Shown in pieces: positions 22,218-32,060 of a DNA stretch of 64,000 nt. Both the position numbers and the translations under genes were made by a program. This DNA is from Paenibacillus sp. 37 (GTDB taxonomy: Bacteria > Bacillota > Bacilli > Paenibacillales > Paenibacillaceae): positions 124,001 through 188,000 of the forward strand of contig NZ_CP043761.1 of NCBI RefSeq assembly GCF_008386395.1, in the 5' to 3' direction. How positions within the stretch are numbered: position 1 is the first letter of the stretch; every line of letters starts with the position of its first letter. The notes beneath the pieces are model-generated. The model worked only from the letters and a program-made list of their open reading frames with translations, was not told the DNA's origin and did not search any database.

Positions 22218-23411
22218 ATGAAGCTCATACCTGATCTAAAACAGCAAATTGAAGTCATTATAGGCACAACTTTGGACGAATATGAAATTACAATACAAGA
22301 ATGGACGCAATCCGTTGCTAATCTGGTTGGTCATCATGAGAATTTAGAGACCGTTGGTGATGAAGGTGAGCGTCAGGAGTTATCTGTTCATTCTACATCT
22401 CCAAGTTCAGCTGATGTAATCAGTTTGAATACGGGAAAGCGTATCTTTTTTAAGGTTCGGATGAATGAGCAAGAAGAGACTGCCGTGTGTTGGGGATGCC
22501 CTGAAAAATCTATTACCGTGGAAACACGACAATTGATTGAGCTTTTAATCCGTACTAACACGGCTCTACCCGATGAGGTACAACCTGTTGTATATGAGAA
22601 TGATAGAGAGCAGTATTTGACTGAATTGGGTCTCTGGCTTAAAGAGCAGATCGAACAACCAACCAAGCAGGAATCTGAAGCGGTTCCTGATCGCTTTGTG
22701 GTGCCTGCAGGATTAAATGCTGAGAAGATTCTGTTCTTGCTGCAAGGGGATACACCGGATGCACATCGTTTACGATCCAAGGAACTCAACAAGTTGCTTG
22801 AGAGTTACTTTGGCGAGGAAATTGTCTTGATTCCTTTGGGGGAGCAAGAGTGGATCTTCATGGGTGATAAAGAAATTGTTACAGAAGAAGCCGAGGAAGA
22901 TACAACGGAGGCCAAAAAGGATTCACTGAACGCTTTTTGTCTGGGGTTGCATGAATTGGTTGCCAGTGAGTGGGCTGGGGTGTTCCATCTCTCTGCATCT
23001 CTGCCATGCATTCCTGCACAACAACTTGTATCGGTCACAACCCTTCTTAAAGAAAGTGTTCACTTGGGGAGAGCATTCCATGTTACGCAGCATATTCATC
23101 TCCCATGGGATCTGCATCTGGAGCGGTTGGTAGCGAGCATTCCTGATGAACAACGTACACGGTTTATACAGGAAACAGGCAAAGACACGGTAATCTTCAA
23201 TGACAGTGAGACACTTGCTACGCTGGAAACCTTTTTTAGCCTGGACTGTAATGTCAGCGAGACAGCGAAACGACTTTTCATTCATCGTAATACGTTGGTC
23301 TATCGTCTGGACAAGATCAAACAGGAGATTGGTTACGATGTGAGGCACTTCGAAAGTGCTGTTCTAGTGCAGTTTTTACTACTAATGTACAAAGTGACGA
23401 AAAAGCATTGA
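22218..23411 (+). CDS. PucR/CdaR-type helix-turn-helix regulator
   Basis: Putative transcription regulator of about 397 aa. The C-terminal ~60 residues are the PucR-type HTH: VSETAKRLFIHRNTLVYRLDKIKQEIGYD, with the characteristic HRNTLVYRL helix, then ESAVLVQFLLLMYK. The N-terminal and central regions are acidic, lack membrane segments and show no ligand motif I recognise. I chose the ATG at 22218, preceded by GAGTGGTGA; an in-frame ATG at 22194 has no ribosome site. It lies between the tRNA operon and an ABC ATPase gene in the same direction and may regulate it. The inducer is unknown. Confidence 0.85.
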   Translation: MKLIPDLKQQIEVIIGTTLDEYEITIQEWTQSVANLVGHHENLETVGDEGERQELSVHSTSPSSADVISLNTGKRIFFKVRMNEQEETAVCWGCPEKSITVETRQLIELLIRTNTALPDEVQPVVYENDREQYLTELGLWLKEQIEQPTKQESEAVPDRFVVPAGLNAEKILFLLQGDTPDAHRLRSKELNKLLESYFGEEIVLIPLGEQEWIFMGDKEIVTEEAEEDTTEAKKDSLNAFCLGLHELVASEWAGVFHLSASLPCIPAQQLVSVTTLLKESVHLGRAFHVTQHIHLPWDLHLERLVASIPDEQRTRFIQETGKDTVIFNDSETLATLETFFSLDCNVSETAKRLFIHRNTLVYRLDKIKQEIGYDVRHFESAVLVQFLLLMYKVTKKH

Positions 23412-23514
23412 TATTTTTGTGCAGTTTGCGAATAGTCAAACCTCACGTAGATAGGGTATTATAAAAATACAAATTGTATTCGATTACAAAATGATCTCTG
23501 AGGAGGCAACAATC

Positions 23515-24642
23515 ATGGCTGGAGTACGTTTAGAGCATATTTTCAAAAAATACCCGGGTTCTGATAAAGCAACTGTAGTTGACATTAACCTGGACATTAA
23601 AGATAAAGAATTTCTGGTACTGGTAGGCCCGTCCGGTTGTGGTAAATCAACAACACTGCGTATGATCGCAGGCCTTGAGGAAATTTCTGAAGGTAAACTC
23701 TATATCGGTGACCGTGTCGTTAATGATGTTGCACCTAAAGACCGCGATATCGCGATGGTATTCCAATCCTATGCCTTGTATCCGCATATGAGCGTATATC
23801 AAAACATGGCATTTGGTTTGAAATTGCGTAAGGTTAAAAAAGACGAGATCGACAAACGTGTACGTGAAGCAGCTAAAATCCTGGATATCGAGCATTTGCT
23901 TGAGCGTAAACCTAAGGCATTGTCCGGTGGTCAACGTCAGCGTGTCGCTCTAGGACGTGCGATTGTCCGTGATCCACAAGTCTTCTTGATGGATGAGCCT
24001 CTCTCCAACTTGGATGCTAAACTTCGTGGTCAGATGCGTGCGGAAATCACTAAACTGGCTAAACGTTTGGAAACAACAGTTATCTACGTAACGCATGACC
24101 AGATCGAAGCAATGACGATGGGTGATCGGATCGTTGTTATGAAGGATGGTATCATCCAACAAGCAGCTTCTCCGGAAGAGCTGTATAACCTGCCGGCTAA
24201 CCTGTTCGTAGCTGGTTTCATCGGTTCCCCGACAATGAACTTTATCTCGGGTAAACTCGCTGAGCAAGGTACTAGCATGCATTTCATAGCTCCTGGTGTG
24301 GATGTTGAAATCCCGCAAGGTAAAGCACAAGTGTTGAAATCTAGAGGATACATTGGCAAAGAAGTGATTCTGGGTGTTCGTCCAGAAGATATTCACGAAG
24401 AGCCAGTATTCCTGGAAGCATCCCCGAACTCTGTATTCTCTACACACGTAGATGTTACAGAGAACCTGGGTCACGAAATGCTCCTCTACTTGAGCGGTGT
24501 TGGTAATGATACAACGATCGCACGTGTAGACGGACGTTCTAACACTCGTGATGGTTCCACAGTTAAAATGGCCATCGACATGAACAAAGTTCATATCTTT
24601 GACAAAGAGACTGAAGTGAACGTACTTCTTCAAGACAAATAA
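23515..24642 (+). CDS. msmX: MsmX/UgpC-type ABC transporter ATPase for carbohydrate importers
   Basis: Energy-coupling ATPase of CUT1 sugar importers. Walker A GPSGCGKST at 38-46, Q-loop Gln84, signature LSGGQ at 136-140, Walker B VFLMDEP and H-loop His (YVTHDQIEAMTMGDR) are all visible. The C-terminal ~130 residues are the regulatory TOBE/OB domain (GVRPEDIHEE). The product is 375 aa from the ATG at 23515, with AGGAGGC seven bases upstream; the longer frame begins in non-coding sequence. No permease gene is adjacent, so it probably serves several permeases, as MsmX does in B. subtilis. The symbol reflects this resemblance. Codon bias suggests high expression. Confidence 0.9.
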   Translation: MAGVRLEHIFKKYPGSDKATVVDINLDIKDKEFLVLVGPSGCGKSTTLRMIAGLEEISEGKLYIGDRVVNDVAPKDRDIAMVFQSYALYPHMSVYQNMAFGLKLRKVKKDEIDKRVREAAKILDIEHLLERKPKALSGGQRQRVALGRAIVRDPQVFLMDEPLSNLDAKLRGQMRAEITKLAKRLETTVIYVTHDQIEAMTMGDRIVVMKDGIIQQAASPEELYNLPANLFVAGFIGSPTMNFISGKLAEQGTSMHFIAPGVDVEIPQGKAQVLKSRGYIGKEVILGVRPEDIHEEPVFLEASPNSVFSTHVDVTENLGHEMLLYLSGVGNDTTIARVDGRSNTRDGSTVKMAIDMNKVHIFDKETEVNVLLQDK

Positions 24643-24703
24643 TACTGGGATTCCTCGGTGACGATGGAACCTGAAAGTTAACGCAATTATACATTGTAAT
24701 GAG

Positions 24704-24738
24704 AGCCCCTTCCGTTATTGCTGGAAGGGGCTTTTTTT
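24704..24738 (+). terminator. Terminator of the ABC ATPase gene
   Basis: AGCCCCTTCC (24704-24713) pairs perfectly with GGAAGGGGCT (24723-24732), followed by seven Ts. Confidence 0.95.
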
Positions 24739-24879
24739 AAGATTATTGGAATTATAAGTTTCGGAGGAGTTGAAGGATAAATAACCGCAAGAAAAACGGC
24801 CGGTAAACTGCGAATGTAGTATCCCAGAAGGTACTTCGATCAGAAGACTTTTCTTACTAATGGTTGTCGGAGGCTGCGA

Positions 24880-24908
24880 TTGCATTCATCCCGGAATTCA
24901 TTTAAGAT
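24880..24908 (+). promoter_or_regulatory. Candidate SigA promoter of the hprK operon
   Basis: TTGCAT (24880-24885), 17 bases, TAAGAT (24903-24908). It leaves a leader of about 145 bases before hprK. Confidence 0.6.
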
Positions 24909-25061
24909 TATTTGAAGGTCTGTCTTCATTTATTTGAGAGAATCGACTGTTGGAAGGGTATGCATTCTGTACCCCATGTTGTGAACGCGCTAATAATGGA
25001 AATAACTGATACACGATCTGATGTACATAGAGGGACAGCTAATGCTGAAAGGAAGAGACAA

Positions 25062-26000
25062 ATGGCGAAAAAAGTGAAAGTATCTGAACTGGTGCAGCAA
25101 TTTCAGTTGGAGGTTGTTTCTGGATCTCACGGATTGAAAAGAGTCATTACGGTAGATGACCTGAACCGTCCTGGTCTGGAAATGGCCGGCTATTTTGAAT
25201 ACCATCCACAAGAACGGGTACAGCTACTTGGAAGAACGGAGTTAGCTTTCTTTGCAATGTTACCTGAGCAAGAGCGGCGTGATCGTATGCAACGTCTTTG
25301 TACAGAAGAGACGCCTTGTATCGTTGTAACGCGCGGACTTGAAGTGCCGCAAGAACTGATTGATATCAGTGAAGAACGGGACCTGGCTGTATTACGCAGT
25401 AATATGGCAACAACGATTCTGTCCAGCCGGATCACCGGATTTTTGGAGGGGAAATTAGCACCAACAGCAACCATTCACGGTGTACTTTGTGATGTCTATG
25501 GCGTAGGCATGCTGATCACGGGTAGTAGCGGTATTGGTAAGAGTGAGACAGCACTGGAACTGGTGAAACGTGGACACCGACTGATTGCCGATGATGCGGT
25601 AGAGATCCGCCAAACGTCAGATTTTCAGCTGCACGGTACTGCACCTGAATTGATCCGCCATTTGCTCGAAATTCGAGGTGTTGGTATTATCAACGTCATG
25701 ACATTGTTCGGAGCTGGTGCAGTTCGGAATAACAAACGTATTACCTTGGTTGTACGTCTGGAAGCATGGCAGCAGGATAAACAATATGATCGTCTGGGTC
25801 TGGATGAAGAGACTACACGTATCATTGATACCGATGTGCCTCTCGTTACGATTCCTGTTCGTCCGGGACGGAACTTGGCAGTTATTATTGAAGTGGCAGG
25901 TATGAACTATCGCCTGAAACAGATGGGTCTGAATGCTGCACTGCAATTCACGAACAAGCTGACAGCAACCATCTCGGAAGATATGGAAGACATGGATTAA
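25062..26000 (+). CDS. hprK: HPr kinase/phosphorylase
   Basis: Bifunctional sensor of carbon state: with ATP and fructose-1,6-bisphosphate it phosphorylates Ser46 of HPr, and with inorganic phosphate it removes the phosphate and releases pyrophosphate. Walker A GSSGIGKS at 154-161, His139 and Asp178 of the active site, and the signature [11 protein letters not shown] at 202-212 are visible. The start is the ATG at 25062 ([13 protein letters not shown]), with AAAGGAAG upstream, giving the normal 312 aa; the open frame extends 50 codons further without support. The order hprK-lgt-ppaX-yvoF is the Bacillus one. Its target HPr is at 56612 in this window. Confidence 0.97.
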   Translation: MAKKVKVSELVQQFQLEVVSGSHGLKRVITVDDLNRPGLEMAGYFEYHPQERVQLLGRTELAFFAMLPEQERRDRMQRLCTEETPCIVVTRGLEVPQELIDISEERDLAVLRSNMATTILSSRITGFLEGKLAPTATIHGVLCDVYGVGMLITGSSGIGKSETALELVKRGHRLIADDAVEIRQTSDFQLHGTAPELIRHLLEIRGVGIINVMTLFGAGAVRNNKRITLVVRLEAWQQDKQYDRLGLDEETTRIIDTDVPLVTIPVRPGRNLAVIIEVAGMNYRLKQMGLNAALQFTNKLTATISEDMEDMD

Positions 26001-26121
26001 GAAACATTTTATACAAGGAAATGAAGATAAATGGTTGACATGTACTGCTTCTCTTAAGGCGCAGTGTATGCCAACCATTCGTCATGCGTGCGATTGATTG
26101 AATAAATAGGAGTGTGAATGA

Positions 26122-27147
26122 ATGGATACATTATTACTGTTGAACCCGATTGCGTTCTCTATTGGAGCGTTAAAGGTTCACTGGTACGGGCTTATTCTTG
26201 GTGCTGCGGCACTTATAGGACTGCTGCTCGTGATCCGGGAGGGCAAACGCTACAACATTCCACAGGAAGTGTTCATGGACATGGTCCTGCTGGGTGTACC
26301 TTCTGCCATCATTGGTGCCCGCATCTACTACGTAGCATTTAAGTGGGAAGATTATAAGGATAACTTCTGGGATGTCTTTAAAATATGGAATGGCGGTATT
26401 GCCATCTATGGTGCCCTTATTGGTGCAATCATCTGTGCAGTTATTTTCTTCCGTCGTAAAGGATATAACTTCTGGCGTATGGCCGATATCTGTGCGCCTG
26501 GACTGCTCGTTGGACAGTTGATCGGACGCTGGGGGAACTTTGTGAATCAGGAAGCCTACGGCGGTCCTGTGGAAGAATCATTTTTGAGAGACAAGCTTCA
26601 TCTGCCGGACTTTATTGTGAATCAAATGAACGTAGAGGGTGTATTCCACCATCCTGCATTTTTGTATGAATCGATGTGGAGTCTCGTTGGCCTGGTCTTG
26701 CTCTTGGTTCTGCGTCGTCAGAAGTTTCTCCGTTCAGGTGAACTGTTTATGTCTTATTTCATCTGGTACTCTATCGGTCGTTTCTTCATTGAAGCTCTAC
26801 GTACGGACAGTCTTGGCTTCCAGGCTCCGCAATGGGTTGCTTCATTAGTGAACGGGCTGTGGTCTCCAATGACTGCAATGGGCTTTGAACAAGGATATCT
26901 TGATCCTGCTTACGGTAACGTAAGAATCTCGCAACTGCTCGCAATTGGTATCATTATTGTTGCTGTTGTATTCATTGTGGTGAGAAGAGTGACAGGTAAA
27001 GCAGATGTTCGTTATAGTGATCCGATTGTATCGTCCAAAGTTACCTCAGATGATATGGAGCATACGGGAACAGTTGCTGGCAAAGAGAATAAGGTAACAC
27101 CTCCAGCCAAAGATGAATCCAAGCAAGTTGATGATAAAAAGGAGTAA
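26122..27147 (+). CDS. lgt: Prolipoprotein diacylglyceryl transferase
   Basis: Membrane enzyme that attaches diacylglycerol from phosphatidylglycerol to the lipobox cysteine of prelipoproteins. The Lgt signature GRWGNFVNQEAYG lies at 135-147 with the essential Arg136; conserved HWYGLILGAAA is near 20 and GGIAIYGALIGA near 91. About seven hydrophobic segments are visible. It is 341 aa, longer than the ~270 usual, because of a charged C-terminal tail (about 290-341) rich in Lys, Glu and Asp. AGGAGTGTG precedes the ATG. It would process the solute-binding lipoproteins encoded at 40.4 and 47.1 kb. Confidence 0.95.
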   Translation: MDTLLLLNPIAFSIGALKVHWYGLILGAAALIGLLLVIREGKRYNIPQEVFMDMVLLGVPSAIIGARIYYVAFKWEDYKDNFWDVFKIWNGGIAIYGALIGAIICAVIFFRRKGYNFWRMADICAPGLLVGQLIGRWGNFVNQEAYGGPVEESFLRDKLHLPDFIVNQMNVEGVFHHPAFLYESMWSLVGLVLLLVLRRQKFLRSGELFMSYFIWYSIGRFFIEALRTDSLGFQAPQWVASLVNGLWSPMTAMGFEQGYLDPAYGNVRISQLLAIGIIIVAVVFIVVRRVTGKADVRYSDPIVSSKVTSDDMEHTGTVAGKENKVTPPAKDESKQVDDKKE

Positions 27148-27153
27148 TGCAAC

Positions 27154-27810
27154 ATGATTGACACGGTATTGTTTGATCTGGACGGAACGATTATTGATAC
27201 CAATGAGTTGATTATCAGCTCATTCCAGCATGTCATGGGAGGATGGGAGCATTCAGCTCCATGGACTCGGGAACAGATCATTCCACATATGGGTGGCACA
27301 CTGGAGCAACAAATGCGCACCTTCTCTGGCCAGGAGGAAGTCTCCGAGTACGTGAAAGGTTACCGTGCTTATAATGATATTCATCATGAAGCGATGGTTA
27401 GACCTTTTCCACATGTCATTGAGGTAGTAGAGGCGCTGCATGAGGCCGGCATTGTTATGGGTGTGGTCACAACCAAAATTCGTCCATCTACATTAAAGGT
27501 GCTAGAACGTTTTGATCTACTGAAATATATGAAAACAATTGTAACCGTGACCGATGTGACGAATCCGAAGCCCCATGCTGAGCCTGTACTGAAGGCCATG
27601 ACGGAACTGGGTGCAGATCCTGCTAAAACGTTGATGGTAGGTGACAGTCCGGTGGATATCCAATCGGCACAAAATGCGGGCGCACTCTCGGCGGGGGTTG
27701 CATGGTCTCTTAAAGGGGAAACAATCCTGAACGGATATGGTCCCGATCATATGTTGCATGACATGAGAGACTTGTTGAAACTCATCCGTATTGAAACGGG
27801 ACGTTCATGA
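27154..27810 (+). CDS. ppaX: Pyrophosphatase PpaX (HAD family)
   Basis: HAD hydrolase of 218 aa that in B. subtilis removes the pyrophosphate formed when HprK dephosphorylates P-Ser-HPr. The HAD motifs are DLDGT with the nucleophile Asp8 and Asp10, [17 protein letters not shown] with the motif III Lys, and [15 protein letters not shown]. The cap domain is helical (residues ~15-85). It starts six bases after lgt with an AAAAGGAG ribosome site inside the lgt end, and overlaps yvoF by four bases, so translation of the operon is coupled. Specificity for pyrophosphate is inferred from synteny with hprK. Confidence 0.92.
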   Translation: MIDTVLFDLDGTIIDTNELIISSFQHVMGGWEHSAPWTREQIIPHMGGTLEQQMRTFSGQEEVSEYVKGYRAYNDIHHEAMVRPFPHVIEVVEALHEAGIVMGVVTTKIRPSTLKVLERFDLLKYMKTIVTVTDVTNPKPHAEPVLKAMTELGADPAKTLMVGDSPVDIQSAQNAGALSAGVAWSLKGETILNGYGPDHMLHDMRDLLKLIRIETGRS

Positions 27811-28349
27811 GAAAAGTAACCCGCTATCCGGTAGAGGACCAGAATGCACTTTGGCATATCTACAAGACAGTGAGTCCGTGGAAGGGCGTTCGTAATTTTA
27901 TCTGGATCCAGTTGTCACGCTACTGTCCGATCCTATCAGTGAAGAACTGGATTTATCGCCGAATGCTGGGGATGAAGGTGGGAAAACACACGGCCTTTGG
28001 CCTGATGGTGATGGTGGATGTGTTTTTTCCGGAGAAAATAACGGTCGGCGAAAACTCGGTCATCGGTTACAACACAACGATTCTCGCTCATGAGTATCTC
28101 ATTAAGGAGTACAGGCTCGGTGAGGTGATTATCGGGGAAAATGTACTGATTGGTGCGAATACAACGATTCTGCCCGGGGTAACTATAGGGGATGGGGCGG
28201 TTGTAGCTGCTGGAGCAGTCGTACATAAGGATGTTGCACCAGGGGCTTTTGTGGGTGGCAATCCACTGCGTGATTTATCCCGTGCGGCAGCTTCTACGGA
28301 AGAGACTGTCTTTAACACGGATGATTCCTCTCAGGGTAGTGTGCATTAA
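27807..28349 (+). CDS. yvoF: Acyltransferase of the left-handed beta-helix type (YvoF-like)
   Basis: Putative O-acetyltransferase of 180 aa. From about residue 65 the sequence has hexapeptide repeats ([46 protein letters not shown]) that build the left-handed beta helix, ending with [12 protein letters not shown]. These form trimers that use acetyl-CoA. The acceptor is unknown; resemblance to maltose or galactoside acetyltransferases is general. The ATGA overlap with ppaX and the terminator after it mark it as the last gene of hprK-lgt-ppaX-yvoF. Confidence 0.88.
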   Translation: MRKVTRYPVEDQNALWHIYKTVSPWKGVRNFIWIQLSRYCPILSVKNWIYRRMLGMKVGKHTAFGLMVMVDVFFPEKITVGENSVIGYNTTILAHEYLIKEYRLGEVIIGENVLIGANTTILPGVTIGDGAVVAAGAVVHKDVAPGAFVGGNPLRDLSRAAASTEETVFNTDDSSQGSVH

Positions 28350-28383
28350 GTCAATAACGTAATGAAAGAAGATGGGTTGAAGT

Positions 28384-28409
28384 AAAAAGCTGCTTATGGC
28401 AGCTTTTTT
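28384..28409 (+). terminator. Terminator of the hprK operon
   Basis: AAAAAGCTGC (28384-28393) pairs with GCAGCTTTTT (28399-28408) around a five-base loop, with Ts in the right arm. Confidence 0.93.
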
Positions 28410-28492
28410 CGTATATAAATACCGATTAGTGAGGGTAACGGTGTGTATATAAAACGATATGCCTATCCAAGGGCAATCAAGCCTCGGTGTTG

Positions 28493-28522
28493 TTGACGGT
28501 AGTGCGGATTTCATGTTATCAT
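28493..28522 (+). promoter_or_regulatory. Candidate SigA promoter of the his operon
   Basis: TTGACG (28493-28498), 18 bases, TATCAT (28517-28522), about 215 bases before hisZ. Confidence 0.65.
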
Positions 28523-28663
28523 ATCCCATATCCTTTAGTTTGTTAGCACTTTACCATGTGAAAGTATTATTGGAGAAATGAAGCATGATAAAGATTGAAC
28601 TAAACCAATAGTATGAAGGCTTATGAGATAATACTGTGATTCAAGATTTATAAGATAGAATGG

Positions 28664-28684
28664 GGATTTACACTACATAAATCC
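28664..28684 (+). promoter_or_regulatory. Inverted repeat in the his leader
   Basis: GGATTTA, seven-base spacer CACTACA, TAAATCC: a perfect 7-bp palindrome 56 bases before hisZ. It could be an operator or an RNA hairpin; there is no T run. Confidence 0.5.
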
Positions 28685-28739
28685 TGTTGAAATAGAACGA
28701 GTGCGACCTTAAACTACTGACTCGGGGTGAATATTACCA

Positions 28740-29939
28740 ATGTCCAAACCAAAAGGTTTTGAAAAACCGACCGGATTCCGCGACTATACACCACATGTAG
28801 TATCCAAGCTGCGGACGATTGAACGCAATGTACTGGAATGTATGGAACGCTGGGGTTACCGCCAGATCATCACACCAACGATTGAATATTACGACACGGT
28901 AGGTGTGGCAAGCTCTACATCGGATCGCAAATTATTTAAATTGCTAAACAGCCGGGGAACCACGCTGGTGCTCAGATCGGATCTAACGGCTCCGATTGCT
29001 CGCGTCGTTTCATCCATGCTCAAAGATGAGCAGTTGCCGCTGCGTTTATCCTATCATGCGAACGTATTTCGTTCCATTGAAGAGGAAGCTGGGCGTGAGG
29101 CTGAATTTTTCCAGACCGGCGTGGAGCTGGTTGGAGACGACTCACCTGAGGCGGATGCAGAAGTTGTTGCGCTTGCGATTGCCTCTTTGCAGGCAGCGGG
29201 CGTGTCTTCTTTTAAAATAGCGATGGGCCATATGGGATTCCTGAACGGGTTACTGGAGGAAGTCATTCCAGGCCAGACAACGGAGCAGGAGCAATTGAAG
29301 GAAGGGCTGCTCGGACGTGATTATGTAGGCTATCGCCAGTCCATTGAAGCATTGAATCTGGAGCCCAAGTTGAAAGAACAGCTCGAAGCGATCCTGCGTC
29401 TGCGCGGTGGCAAGGAAGTATGCACACATGCGGTAGAGCTAAGTTCAAGTGCTGAAGCAGCACAGTCGATTGCACATCTGTGTGCAGTATTCGAAGTGTT
29501 GGAAGCGTACGGTGTATCCGAGCATGTGCTGATTGATCTGACGATGATCGGTGATTTCTCCTATTATACGGGTATGACCTTTGAAGGGTATGCAGCCGAA
29601 CTGGGATCTCCAGTATGTAGCGGTGGACGGTATGATAATCTGTTACAACAGTTTGGTCGCTCATTGCCGGCTACAGGATTTGCACTGAAAACGAACCGTA
29701 TTATTGATGGTGTTCATGGCATTACGATTGAAGAGAAAAAAACGGTACTTATCCAATATACCCCGAAACGTCGGGCCGAGGCACTAACAGAAGCGGCAAG
29801 ATTACGCAGTATGGGACAAAATGTAGTGACACTCCTTCTTCCTGAAGACGGGGCTGGGGCAAGTGCCGTATCGGTTGAAGCAAGAACCGCTCAGGCTGAG
29901 CAGGTTATTACTTACGGATCTGAAGAAGGAGGACGCTGA
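28740..29939 (+). CDS. hisZ: ATP phosphoribosyltransferase regulatory subunit
   Basis: Histidyl-tRNA-synthetase-like protein that joins the short HisG to form the active, histidine-inhibited first enzyme of histidine synthesis. [10 protein letters not shown] and the motif 2-like [13 protein letters not shown] with [21 protein letters not shown] show the class II fold, while the anticodon-binding domain is reduced. Length 399 aa is normal for HisZ. GGGGTGA lies about ten bases before the ATG. It is the first gene of the his operon, with hisG starting one base after its stop. Confidence 0.95.
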   Translation: MSKPKGFEKPTGFRDYTPHVVSKLRTIERNVLECMERWGYRQIITPTIEYYDTVGVASSTSDRKLFKLLNSRGTTLVLRSDLTAPIARVVSSMLKDEQLPLRLSYHANVFRSIEEEAGREAEFFQTGVELVGDDSPEADAEVVALAIASLQAAGVSSFKIAMGHMGFLNGLLEEVIPGQTTEQEQLKEGLLGRDYVGYRQSIEALNLEPKLKEQLEAILRLRGGKEVCTHAVELSSSAEAAQSIAHLCAVFEVLEAYGVSEHVLIDLTMIGDFSYYTGMTFEGYAAELGSPVCSGGRYDNLLQQFGRSLPATGFALKTNRIIDGVHGITIEEKKTVLIQYTPKRRAEALTEAARLRSMGQNVVTLLLPEDGAGASAVSVEARTAQAEQVITYGSEEGGR

Positions 29940-29940
29940 G

Positions 29941-30600
29941 ATGTCGGATATTCTGAAGGTGGCCATGCCGAAGGGCCGAATCTATAAAAAAGCCTCCAAA
30001 TTGTTTCGTGAAGCGGGGCTGGATATTCCAGAAGACGTAGACGATACACGCAGATTGGTCATTGAAGTGCCGGAAGCTGGAATGGAATTCATTATGGCTA
30101 AGCCAGTAGATGTTCCAACATATGTGGAGTACGGTGTTGCCGATATCGGAATTGTTGGTAAAGACGTGCTGCTGGAGGAAGATCGGGATGTGTACGAACT
30201 GTTGAATCTGGGAATCGCTCAGTGCCGTATGTCTGTGATCGGACTTCCCGACTGGAAGCCAGGCATCCAGCAACGTGTTGCAACGAAGTATCCAAGGATT
30301 GCTTCACAGTATTTCCGGGAGCAGGGGCAACAGGTCGAGGTGATCAAGCTGAATGGTTCCATTGAGCTTGCGCCTTTGATTGGTCTGGCAGACCGGATTG
30401 TCGATCTGGTGGAGACAGGTCAGACACTGCGCGAGAACGGATTGGTGGAGATGACGGGTATTCTGGACATCACCAGCCGTCTTATCGCCAATCGGGTAAG
30501 TTATCGGATGAAAAACGCACGAATCCAGGCTTTGTGTGATGCACTTCAGCAGGTCATTCCGGCATCAAATGAGATTTCAGCGGGAAGCCTTCGGGGATAA
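29941..30600 (+). CDS. hisG: ATP phosphoribosyltransferase, short catalytic form
   Basis: Condenses ATP with PRPP, the first step of histidine synthesis. At 219 aa it lacks the C-terminal regulatory domain of long HisG and therefore needs HisZ, which is encoded just before. [24 protein letters not shown] and [14 protein letters not shown] (the PRPP loop region) are diagnostic. The ATG at 29941 has AAGGAGGA upstream inside the end of hisZ, with one base between the genes, implying coupled translation and equal amounts of the two subunits. Confidence 0.96.
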   Translation: MSDILKVAMPKGRIYKKASKLFREAGLDIPEDVDDTRRLVIEVPEAGMEFIMAKPVDVPTYVEYGVADIGIVGKDVLLEEDRDVYELLNLGIAQCRMSVIGLPDWKPGIQQRVATKYPRIASQYFREQGQQVEVIKLNGSIELAPLIGLADRIVDLVETGQTLRENGLVEMTGILDITSRLIANRVSYRMKNARIQALCDALQQVIPASNEISAGSLRG

Positions 30601-30755
30601 ATCACTGAGAAGCAAGAAATGCAAGGTAGCAAGGAACGAGAAATATACAAACGGAATAACCAAAGAATGAAAGGATAGAAGCAAGAAACGAGAAAAATCA
30701 GAATCGAATTGGCCATATAAAGGCAGGCATTACAGAGGATGAGGAGGTTGTACGT

Positions 30756-32060
30756 ATGAAAATTGTACCTGCACGTGAGTTTGATCTGAAGCGGGAAGTG
30801 GAGTATGGCACGCCAGAGCAAAATGAAACGGTACGGCGTATTGTCAGCGACATTCGCCGTGAGGGTGATGCGGCACTGCTGCGTTACACGGAGCAGCTGG
30901 ACCGCACGAAGCTGACGGCCGCGGAATTGCGCGTGCCGCAGGAAGAGCTGCAGGCGGCTTATGCAGCCGTGGAGCCATCCTTTGTGACGGCGATTCGGCA
31001 AGCCGCCGCCAACATTCGTGCGTTTCACGAGAAGCAGAAACGCAACTCGTGGATGGATTGGCAGCCGGACGGCAGCCTGCTGGGCCAGGTCATCCGACCG
31101 CTGAAGCGGGTCGGGGTCTATGTACCTGGCGGCAAAGCAGCGTATCCATCGTCTGTGCTGATGAATGTGATTCCGGCACAGGTGGCAGGCGTGCCGGAGA
31201 TTGTTCTCGTGACGCCACCGTCTACGAACGGTGGCGAAGGTATTAATCCGTACATTCTCGTTGCTGCTGCGGAAGCAGGCGTGAGCGAGATGTACCGGGT
31301 TGGCGGCGCTCAAGCCATCGCCGCCCTTGCTTACGGCACGGAGAGTATTGCCCCGGTGGACAAGATCTGTGGACCGGGCAATATTTACGTGGCGCTCGCG
31401 AAGCGCGAGGTGTACGGTGCGGTTGATATCGACAGTATCGCCGGGCCGAGTGAGATTGTGGTGCTCGCCGATGATACGGCGAATCCGGTGTACGTCGCCG
31501 CCGACCTGTTGTCGCAGGCGGAACATGACGAGATGGCATCGGCCATTCTCGTCACGAATTCGGCCACGCTGGCGGAAGCCGTGCAGGGCGAAGTGCAGCG
31601 GCAGCTTGAAGTGCTGCCGCGGCGTGATATCGCTGCTGCTTCGGTGGAGCAGTATGGCGCGATTATTGTGGTCGATTCCATCGATGAGGGAATCGACGTG
31701 GTGAACCGGCTTGCACCGGAGCATCTGGAGATTATGGTGCAGGAGCCGATGGCTTACGCTGGCCGGATCGAGAATGCCGGAGCGATCTTCCTCGGCCCGT
31801 ACAGCTCGGAGCCTGTAGGAGATTATTTTGCCGGACCAAATCACATTATTCCGACCAATGGAACTGCGCGGTTCAGTTCGCCAGTGGACGTGGACGATTT
31901 TATCAAGAAATCGAGTCTGATCTATTATAGTAAAGAAGCGCTGCTGCAGAACGGAGCGGCTATTATAGAGTTGGCCCGCCATGAGGGTCTTGAAGGGCAT
32001 GCCCGTGCAATCGCTGTACGGTTAGAACAGGAAGGAAAGGCGGAATCGGACAATGGATAA
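30756..32060 (+). CDS. hisD: Histidinol dehydrogenase
   Basis: Zn enzyme that oxidises histidinol to histidine in two NAD-dependent steps. [52 protein letters not shown] (zinc ligands Gln and His) and APEHLEIM (catalytic Glu-His) are all present. Length 434 aa is normal. GAGGAGGT precedes the ATG. The middle of the gene (about 30.84-31.8 kb) is clearly richer in G and C and in GCG/GCC/CTG codons than the rest of the operon. The 3' end overlaps hisB by eight bases. A 155-base purine-rich spacer separates it from hisG. Confidence 0.96.
   Translation: MKIVPAREFDLKREVEYGTPEQNETVRRIVSDIRREGDAALLRYTEQLDRTKLTAAELRVPQEELQAAYAAVEPSFVTAIRQAAANIRAFHEKQKRNSWMDWQPDGSLLGQVIRPLKRVGVYVPGGKAAYPSSVLMNVIPAQVAGVPEIVLVTPPSTNGGEGINPYILVAAAEAGVSEMYRVGGAQAIAALAYGTESIAPVDKICGPGNIYVALAKREVYGAVDIDSIAGPSEIVVLADDTANPVYVAADLLSQAEHDEMASAILVTNSATLAEAVQGEVQRQLEVLPRRDIAAASVEQYGAIIVVDSIDEGIDVVNRLAPEHLEIMVQEPMAYAGRIENAGAIFLGPYSSEPVGDYFAGPNHIIPTNGTARFSSPVDVDDFIKKSSLIYYSKEALLQNGAAIIELARHEGLEGHARAIAVRLEQEGKAESDNG

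Larger units (their letters stand above)
24643..25061 (+). other. msmX-hprK spacer
   Basis: A 419-base gap with the msmX terminator and a candidate hprK promoter (24880-24908). An AGGAGTTG near 24765 leads only to a four-codon frame. No gene is seen. Confidence 0.6.
28350..28739 (+). other. yvoF-hisZ spacer / his leader
   Basis: A 390-base gap with the hprK-operon terminator, a promoter and a leader of about 210 bases. I looked for a T-box (TGGNACCGCG) and for a leader peptide with His codons and found neither. The 28664 palindrome is the only structure. Confidence 0.6.

Noticed and set aside
28523..28739. T-box or His leader peptide before hisZ
   Set aside because: Neither the T-box motif nor a run of His codons is present.
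30546..32000. 484-codon open frame on the reverse strand over hisD
   Set aside because: hisD on the forward strand has all its motifs. The reverse frame is low in recognisable structure and is explained by the GC-rich codons of hisD.
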